A stretch of 12,054 nt of DNA. Source: Deltaproteobacteria bacterium (GTDB taxonomy: Bacteria; Desulfobacterota; BSN033; UBA1163). The stretch's first letter is position 1; every line of letters begins with the position of its first letter. A program made the translations under genes and the position numbers. The stretch spans positions 1 through 12,054 of the forward strand of contig VGSD01000036.1 in NCBI GenBank assembly GCA_016875155.1, in the 5' to 3' direction. This document shows positions 1 through 4,856 of the stretch, piece after piece. Below the pieces are notes generated by a model. That model did no database searches. It was not told the origin of the DNA and worked only from the letters and a program-made list of their open reading frames with translations.

Positions 1-55
1 TGTTTCAGTAGATGCCCTCATTGTTCTGAAATCCGCTGGAACCATTGACCCTTAG
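1..55 (+). CDS. C-terminal end of probable acyl-CoA synthetase beta (ATP-grasp) subunit, partial
   Basis: Only the last 17 codons are present. In the frame starting at base 2 they read VSVDALIVLKSAGTIDP and stop at TAG 53-55. The V-x-V/L-D-A-x-I-V-L pattern resembles the end of the ATP-grasp domain in NDP-forming acyl-CoA synthetases, where the last strand is typically followed by a short tail. The complementary alpha (CoA-binding) subunit begins 107 bases downstream on the same strand, which supports the call. The alternative frame from base 1 (CFSRCPHCSEIRWNH, stop 46-48) is also open and cysteine-rich, so identity is not certain. The rest of the gene lies outside the window. Confidence 0.5.
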   Translation, partial: VSVDALIVLKSAGTIDP

Positions 56-96
56 ACTCCTTTTGTGTAGAACCTTAATATCCCCTGTCAAATGAA

Positions 97-144
97 CCCC
101 TCACCCCATCCCTCTCCCCAGTGGGGAGAGGGGAGGGTGAGGGG
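97..144. repeat. GC-rich inverted repeat between the two synthetase genes
   Basis: The arms 97-120 and 121-144 are near-perfect reverse complements. CCCCTCACCC pairs with GGGTGAGGGG, and CCTCTCCCC pairs with GGGGAGAGG, with one short internal mismatch and almost no loop. It would form a very stable RNA or DNA hairpin. No U-tract follows, so a simple intrinsic terminator is unlikely. The composition resembles dispersed REP-like palindromes. It could attenuate or stabilise the mRNA between the beta and alpha subunit genes. The sequence is visible directly; the function is inferred. Confidence 0.75.
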
Positions 145-162
145 CGACGATATGGAGAATGA

Positions 163-1563
163 ATGATGAAAGAGAGTTTTTTTGCGTTTTTCGAGCCTGA
201 TAGTGTTGTTGTGATCGGAGCCTCTGCAACCCCCGGGAAATCCGGAAACATCGTCATACGCAACATCTTGGCCAATGACTATAAGGGAAAAGTCTTTTTG
301 GTTAACCCGAAGGGTGGAGAAATTCTAGGAATACCTGTGCATCCATCCATTGCCAGCTTGCCAGAAGGGATCGATTTGGCGATGATTGTCCTTCCCGCAA
401 AAGATACCCCACAAGCCCTTCGAGAGTGTGCTGAAAAAGGCATAAAGCATGCCGTGCTCCAGGCAGGTGGGTTTGCTGAAGTAGATGAGTATGGAACTGA
501 GATCCAACAGGAGTTGACCACCATCATTCGAGAGAAAGGGATTCGTGCGTTAGGGCCTAATACTTCGGGCCACACTTCGACTCCCCATCAGTTTTCATCC
601 TCCTTGTTCCCCCAAGGGAAGATACGTCGCGGGAAGATCTCCTATATTGCTCAAACCGGAAACTTTGCCACTCACACGATGAAATATATCCTGACCGCTG
701 AGCATTTTGGGGTTTCACGCGTGATTGGCCTTGGGAATAAAATTGATATAGAGGAGAGTGAAGCGCTCGAGTACTTGGGGAATGATCCAGAAACGAATGC
801 AATCATCATGTACCTTGAAAGTATCAAGAGGCCAAGGCATTTTTTCGAGATAGCAAGAGAGGTCACTCGGCGAAAGCCAGTTGTCTTACTGAAGGGAGGG
901 GAAACAGAAGCTGGGAAGCACGCTGCCGTCGCTCATACGGCTGCCATGGCTGCAGAGGACCGGCTCATGGACGGCCTGATTCGCCAGGCTGGTATCGTTC
1001 GTATTCGGGAATATTCACATCTGATCCTTGCAGGAAAGGCGCTATCGATGTTGCCTTTACCCAAAGGCAACCGTGTCAGTTTCTCCGCACCCTCTGGTGC
1101 GATGTTGGTGGTTCTTTCCGACCTTTGCACACGTCTTGGCCTTGAGGTACCCGAATTGAAAAAGGAGACCGTTCAGAGGCTCCAAGAGATCAGCCCTCCT
1201 TTCATCCGCATGAGGAATCCTGTTGATATATGGCCAGCCGCCACAGTTCATGGGGCGGAATTTGCATATCGAGAAGGCATGGAGGCAGTGCTTCAAGACC
1301 CTCACATTGATGCGGTTGTTCCCATCCTCATGCTCACCAAAGAAACAGGTGTCCCACCCTTCGATTTCGTTGTCACATTGGCTAAGAAGTTCCCGGATAA
1401 ACCTATCTTGGTTAGCTTTAGTGCTGAAAAACAATGCATGGATGAATGTAAAGGATTTCTTGAACCCCTCGGAGTCCCAACGTTCCAAGAGATCGAGCAG
1501 CCTTTCGAAGCCCTTTCCATTCTATATCGCTGCAGAAGGGCGATGAATCGACCCCGTTCATGA
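163..1563 (+). CDS. NDP-forming acyl-CoA synthetase, alpha (CoA-binding/ligase) subunit
   Basis: This 466-residue protein has the length and layout of the alpha subunit of ADP-forming acetyl/acyl-CoA synthetases. These cytosolic enzymes reversibly convert acyl-CoA, ADP and phosphate to acid, CoA and ATP. Residues about 10-130 are the Rossmann CoA-binding domain (VVVIGASATPGKSG, then GPN at 131-133). Residues about 150-290 are a succinyl-CoA-ligase-like domain, with His258 in AHTAAMAAED matching the phosphorylated histidine of the family. Residues about 300-460 are the third ligase domain (NPVD). Some motifs are atypical: GPNTSGH instead of GPNC-G, AQTGNF instead of SQSG, and HTAA instead of HTGA. 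It may therefore be a divergent subfamily with an unknown acyl substrate. Start ATG163 follows GGAG at 154-157; ATG166 is an alternative. The ATP-grasp subunit probably ends just upstream. Confidence 0.88.
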   Translation: MMKESFFAFFEPDSVVVIGASATPGKSGNIVIRNILANDYKGKVFLVNPKGGEILGIPVHPSIASLPEGIDLAMIVLPAKDTPQALRECAEKGIKHAVLQAGGFAEVDEYGTEIQQELTTIIREKGIRALGPNTSGHTSTPHQFSSSLFPQGKIRRGKISYIAQTGNFATHTMKYILTAEHFGVSRVIGLGNKIDIEESEALEYLGNDPETNAIIMYLESIKRPRHFFEIAREVTRRKPVVLLKGGETEAGKHAAVAHTAAMAAEDRLMDGLIRQAGIVRIREYSHLILAGKALSMLPLPKGNRVSFSAPSGAMLVVLSDLCTRLGLEVPELKKETVQRLQEISPPFIRMRNPVDIWPAATVHGAEFAYREGMEAVLQDPHIDAVVPILMLTKETGVPPFDFVVTLAKKFPDKPILVSFSAEKQCMDECKGFLEPLGVPTFQEIEQPFEALSILYRCRRAMNRPRS

Positions 1564-1588
1564 GATCATTTCTTTTTGTGGCGAGCAA

Positions 1589-1710
1589 ACCCCGTTAGAA
1601 AATCTTCAACTTTCCAACGGGATGACTCACATGGGGGCTTTAAACCCCGTGTTCTTTTAAAAGGAAATTAACTCATCTCCGCTGCTTGCAGCGGGGCTTT
1701 CTAACGGGGT
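1589..1710. repeat. 122-bp element bounded by 13-bp perfect inverted repeats
   Basis: ACCCCGTTAGAAA at 1589-1601 is the exact reverse complement of TTTCTAACGGGGT at 1698-1710. Inside are a related unit CTTTCCAACGGG near 1610-1621, a GGGG/CCCC hairpin (1629-1652) and a perfect 7-bp stem CCGCTGC-TT-GCAGCGG (1679-1694). The nesting suggests a MITE-like or REP-like mobile palindrome, or a structured 3' UTR. No clear target-site duplication is visible at the edges. Confidence 0.55.
1629..1658 (+). terminator. Probable rho-independent terminator of the acyl-CoA synthetase gene
   Basis: An 8-bp stem (ACATGGGG pairing with CCCCGTGT, one G-U pair) with an 8-nt loop is followed by a T-rich run, TTCTTTT (1652-1658). 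It lies 66 bases after the synthetase stop codon and points in the direction of that gene. It sits inside the inverted-repeat element described for 1589-1710. Confidence 0.5.
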
Positions 1711-1806
1711 AAACAGCCCCTAAATGAGAAAGACCTGGAGATGATCTAAGATGCCCTCCAGGTCTACCAGGAGTTAAAAGAGATCTATGGAAAAAGAGGA
1801 GGATAA
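1711..1806 (+). pseudogene. Possible C-terminal gene remnant with an in-frame stop
   Basis: Read in the frame of base 1711, this stretch gives KQPLNEKDLEMI, a TAA stop at 1747-1749, then DALQVYQELKEIYGKRGG and a TAA stop at 1804-1806. The composition is that of a charged helical protein tail rather than random DNA. No start codon with a ribosome binding site is present, and I recognise no family. A perfect 10-bp inverted repeat (AGACCTGGAG at 1731-1740, CTCCAGGTCT at 1756-1765) lies within it and is an alternative explanation for the sequence. The following bases, 1807-1940, show nothing I recognise. Confidence 0.22.
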
Positions 1807-1940
1807 AAATAACGAACACTCCCAGATTTCCTCGATTTGGTAATCAATGCATGAGGTTGGTTTTTTCTGAAAACGTCATCTCCCTCCAGTTCATCTTTAC
1901 CTCGGTTTTCATGACTCAAGACAGATATCTTTCAAAAGGG

Positions 1941-1969
1941 TTGTCTTGATTTAAATATAGGAATATAAT
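1941..1969 (+). promoter_or_regulatory. Sigma70-type promoter of the YhcG-Mod-Res operon
   Basis: TTGTCT (1941-1946) and a perfect TATAAT (1964-1969) are separated by exactly 17 bases. Transcription would begin near 1976, leaving a leader of about 100 bases before the first gene. It is the only good promoter match seen upstream of the restriction operon. Confidence 0.7.
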
Positions 1970-1984
1970 AGCGACAGTTTATTA

Positions 1985-2054
1985 CATTCCTTCCCTCTTG
2001 GCAGAGGTATGAAGGAAGTGTGACTTTCCGATTTATTGTACCGGGGAAGGAATG
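1985..2054 (+). promoter_or_regulatory. Long-range inverted repeat in the operon leader
   Basis: CATTCCTTCCC (1985-1995) is the exact reverse complement of GGGAAGGAATG (2044-2054). The second arm covers the GGGGAAGG that would serve as ribosome binding site for the short leader ORF. A competing partial complement, GAAGGAAGTG, lies at 2011-2020. The two pairings are mutually exclusive, so the leader could switch structure and affect translation, or the DNA could be an operator. Function is inferred only. Confidence 0.4.
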
Positions 2055-2081
2055 ATTAAATTTGGTAAGGTTAAAGAATGA
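2052..2081 (+). CDS. Possible 9-residue leader peptide overlapping the YhcG start
   Basis: ATG at 2052 opens the frame MIKFGKVKE and ends at TGA 2079-2081, overlapping the ATG of the next gene (2078-2080). GGGG at 2043-2046 lies five bases before it. Terminating ribosomes could reinitiate on the downstream ATG. The sequence AATGATTAAAT around this start recurs exactly 50 bases later (2101-2111), around an alternative in-frame start of the next gene, which suggests a local duplication. A chance ORF is quite possible. Confidence 0.25.
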   Translation: MIKFGKVKE

Positions 2082-3238
2082 GAAAACTCCCTAAGGATTC
2101 AATGATTAAATCAGAAGATGAAAAAGAGTATGCAGGGCTTTTAACAGGCGTGAACGAATTACTGGAACAGGCTCGGCATGCAGCCGCTAGGACAGTTAAC
2201 GCCATTCTAACTGCAACTTATTGGGAGATCGGAAGGCGGATTGTGGAGTTTGAACAGAAGGGGGTTGAAAAACCTGGTTATGGTGAGGAAATTATTGACA
2301 GACTTGCTTTTGATTTAACCCACCGTTTCGGAAGAGGTTTTTCAAGAAGGAACCTTTTCTTAATACGAAGTTTTTACATCGTCTATCGTAAAAGAGTGCA
2401 GACACCGTATGCACTTTCTAATATTACGTCTAAAAGAGAAAAAGGGATTGTGCAGACAGTGTTTGCACTTTCTTCTCCTACGAGAACCTTAGAGATTCTC
2501 CAGGCACTGTCTGGAAAATTTCCTCTCCCATGGAGTCACTACGTTCGGTTGCTTTCTCTGGATGAGCAAGAAAAGCGTGATTTCTATGAAGAAGAGGCAC
2601 GTCGGGGAGGATGGTCGGTTCGGCAACTTGATAGGCAGATCAATTCCATGCTCTACGAGCGGGTTGCTTTATCCAAAAGGAAAGGAGAACTTCTAAAGCA
2701 GGCGGAACGATCCGGGAGTCCGGCTTCTGCTGAGGAAGCGATTAAGGATCCATATGTTCTTGAATTCCTCGGTTTACCAGAGCCCATCTCAGAACATGAT
2801 CTGGAAAATGCTTTGATTCAGCACATGGCCGATTTCCTTCTTGAACTTGGCTTTGGTTTTACCTTTGTTGCTCGACAAAAAAGGCTTCAAATAGGTGCCG
2901 AGTCATATTACCTTGACCTTCTCTTCTTTCATCGTCGACTTCGCTGTCTGATTGCTATTGACCTCAAAGTGGGAAAATTCACCCATTCCGATGCAGGCCA
3001 GATGAATCTTTACCTTAACTACTTGGTGGAGAATGAGAAGATAGAGGACGAAAATAACCCCATTGGGCTTATTTTATGTTCCGAAAAAGATGAAGCCGTA
3101 GCTCACTATGCACTTGGAAGACTGACAAATAAGATTTTCGCTTCTCGTTACAAACTTCAGTTACCTGACCCGGAAATCCTGAAAAGAGAAATAGAGGCCG
3201 AACGAAGAAGATTGGAGATAGGGTTCCTAAAAGAATGA
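2078..3238 (+). CDS. YhcG/DUF1016-family PD-(D/E)xK nuclease
   Basis: This 386-residue cytosolic protein has the two-part layout of the YhcG family. The N-terminal DUF1016 helical domain spans residues about 25-105 (ATYWEIGRRIVEFEQKG, GRGFSRRNLFLIRSFY). The C-terminal restriction-endonuclease fold spans about 225-365. The nuclease motifs are E243 (DLENAL), D280 (SYYLDLLFFH) and D295-L-K297 (IAIDLKVGKF), where the family commonly has E-x-K; D in place of E is conservative. Between the domains is an unusual tandem repeat (residues 107-142) before the family motif PWSHYVRLL. The family often accompanies restriction-modification genes, and here it opens an operon with Mod and Res (25-base gap). 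Its exact role is unknown. ATG2078 has AAGG seven bases upstream; ATG2102, with AAGGA just before it, is a credible shorter start. Confidence 0.88.
   Translation: MRKLPKDSMIKSEDEKEYAGLLTGVNELLEQARHAAARTVNAILTATYWEIGRRIVEFEQKGVEKPGYGEEIIDRLAFDLTHRFGRGFSRRNLFLIRSFYIVYRKRVQTPYALSNITSKREKGIVQTVFALSSPTRTLEILQALSGKFPLPWSHYVRLLSLDEQEKRDFYEEEARRGGWSVRQLDRQINSMLYERVALSKRKGELLKQAERSGSPASAEEAIKDPYVLEFLGLPEPISEHDLENALIQHMADFLLELGFGFTFVARQKRLQIGAESYYLDLLFFHRRLRCLIAIDLKVGKFTHSDAGQMNLYLNYLVENEKIEDENNPIGLILCSEKDEAVAHYALGRLTNKIFASRYKLQLPDPEILKREIEAERRRLEIGFLKE
2396..2473 (+). repeat. Two imperfect 24-bp direct repeats within the YhcG gene
   Basis: The copies at 2396-2419 and 2450-2473 match at 21 of 24 bases and lie 54 bases (18 codons) apart in frame. 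They encode VQTPYALS and VQTVFALS. Each copy also contains the inverted pentamer GTGCA-N9-TGCAC. They fall in the linker between the DUF1016 domain and the nuclease, where relatives typically have one QT-x-SA-like segment. Confidence 0.75.
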
Positions 3239-3263
3239 CAAGATAAAAGGGGACAATAAGAGT

Positions 3264-4856
3264 ATGCCGACGTTAGACTGGATTGGCAAGAAAGCTGTTT
3301 TGAATCATCACAACGAGGTGCCGTTTCACCTCCTGAAAGAGGTTCCCGATTTGTCAGTGGGGGAGCCGGGGAACGGTAACCTGCTCGTCGAAGGTGACAA
3401 TCTGGTGGCATTAAAGGCCTTGCTTCCCTATTATGCAGGAAAGGTAAAGTGTATTTTCATCGACCCGCCATATAACAGTGGTGAACAAACCTGGACCTAT
3501 AATGACTATGTGAGCAGCCCTGAAATTTCAAGATGGCTTGGCAAGATCGTAGGTAAAGAATCGGAAGACTTAAGCCGCCATGATAAATGGCTTTGTATGA
3601 TGTATCCTCGTATGAGGTTGTTAGTTCAGTTTCTTTGCCTAGATGGAGTTATGTTTGTTTGCCTTGATGATGCAGAAATGTATCGATTTAAGCTTATGAT
3701 GGAAGAAATACTTCCACCAAGTTCCTTTATTTCTGCGTTAATTTGGAAAAGCCGGCGAAATTTGGACAGCAGAAGCAAACATAATGTTTCAATAGATCAT
3801 GAGTACGTTTTAGCATTCAAGCTCGGGGCAGGGCGTTTCAGGGGGGCGACCAAGGATATGTCTAAGTACAGCAATCCGGATAATGATCCCCGTGGCCCTT
3901 GGATGTCAGACAATCTAGTAGGTTTAGCGACAAAAGACCGTCGTCCCAATTTGCATTATGATCTTGTAAATCCCCAAACCGGCATTCTATATAAATGTCC
4001 TGGGAAAGGGTGGCGATATTCTCCAGAAACAATGCAACGAAAAATTGCAGAGGATCGGATTATATGGCCGAAAAATCGTTCGGGTAGACCAAGGCATAAA
4101 AAATTTTTGAGTGATTTGGAAAGTGAGTTTACAGGATTTTCATCATTTATTGAGTGCGGAAATACCAACGAAGGCACTGAAGAAGTTCAGGAGATTTTAG
4201 GTTCCGCAGGTTTTATCTTTCCTAAACCACGATCACTGATTGAACAGCTAGTCGGACAAATTGCCCTTAATGAAAATGACATCATTATGGATTCTTTTGC
4301 TGGCTCCGGTACTACAGGCCATGCAGTTCTTCAATTAAACAAACAGGATAATGGAAACCGGCGTTTTATCCTTGTCGAAATGGATTCCAATATTTGTCGG
4401 AATGTGACCGCCGAACGTTTGAAAAGGGTCTGCACCGGATATGATAAACCGGATGGTAAACAGGTCGAAGGATTGGGGGGAGGGTTTCGGTATTGTAAGC
4501 TGGGTGAAGCTTGTTTTGATGAAGTTGGGAGGATCAATCCTGAAGTGTCTTTTTCAGATCTCGCCCGACATGTGTTTTTTACAGAAACAGGTGAACCTAT
4601 TATGAAGCAGGCAAAGGCTAATAATCCTTTAATCGGTGTATATAAGGAAACTGCGGTTTATCTGCTTTACAATGGAGTTCTGGGAGATAAACAAACCGAT
4701 GGTGGCAATGTGCTGACGCAAGCGGTTCTGGATCATTTGCCAAAGCACGAAGGACCAAAAGTAATTTATGGAACCGCTTGTCGGTTTAGCCCTGGGCGGC
4801 TTAAGCGGGAGAATATTGTTTTCAAACAAATTCCTTACGAAATTAGGGTTCGCTGA
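3264..4856 (+). CDS. Type III-like restriction-modification adenine methyltransferase (Mod)
   Basis: This 530-residue protein transfers a methyl group from S-adenosylmethionine to adenine N6 and would protect host DNA from the downstream Res nuclease. The catalytic motif IV, D67-P-P-Y-N, precedes the SAM-binding motif I, FAGSGTTGH (345-353). This order defines the beta class typical of Mod subunits. The region between them, about residues 110-330, should contain the target recognition domain, and it is visibly AT-richer than the gene's start and end. The opening LDWIGKKAVLNHHNEVPF is typical of a shorter Mod-like branch paired with DEAD/DEAH Res proteins; classical Mod subunits are often 600 residues or more. 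Start ATG3264 follows AAGGGGA near 3247-3253. Its stop overlaps the Res start by one base, implying translational coupling. The recognition sequence cannot be deduced. Confidence 0.9.
   Translation: MPTLDWIGKKAVLNHHNEVPFHLLKEVPDLSVGEPGNGNLLVEGDNLVALKALLPYYAGKVKCIFIDPPYNSGEQTWTYNDYVSSPEISRWLGKIVGKESEDLSRHDKWLCMMYPRMRLLVQFLCLDGVMFVCLDDAEMYRFKLMMEEILPPSSFISALIWKSRRNLDSRSKHNVSIDHEYVLAFKLGAGRFRGATKDMSKYSNPDNDPRGPWMSDNLVGLATKDRRPNLHYDLVNPQTGILYKCPGKGWRYSPETMQRKIAEDRIIWPKNRSGRPRHKKFLSDLESEFTGFSSFIECGNTNEGTEEVQEILGSAGFIFPKPRSLIEQLVGQIALNENDIIMDSFAGSGTTGHAVLQLNKQDNGNRRFILVEMDSNICRNVTAERLKRVCTGYDKPDGKQVEGLGGGFRYCKLGEACFDEVGRINPEVSFSDLARHVFFTETGEPIMKQAKANNPLIGVYKETAVYLLYNGVLGDKQTDGGNVLTQAVLDHLPKHEGPKVIYGTACRFSPGRLKRENIVFKQIPYEIRVR

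Noticed and set aside
1057..1488. 143-codon minus-strand reading frame within the acyl-CoA synthetase
   Set aside because: It lies wholly antisense to a well-supported gene, has no recognisable domain, and has no ribosome binding site I could support.
2396..2473. CRISPR-like repeat-spacer array
   Set aside because: There are only two copies, they lie in frame inside a coding gene, and no cas genes are present.
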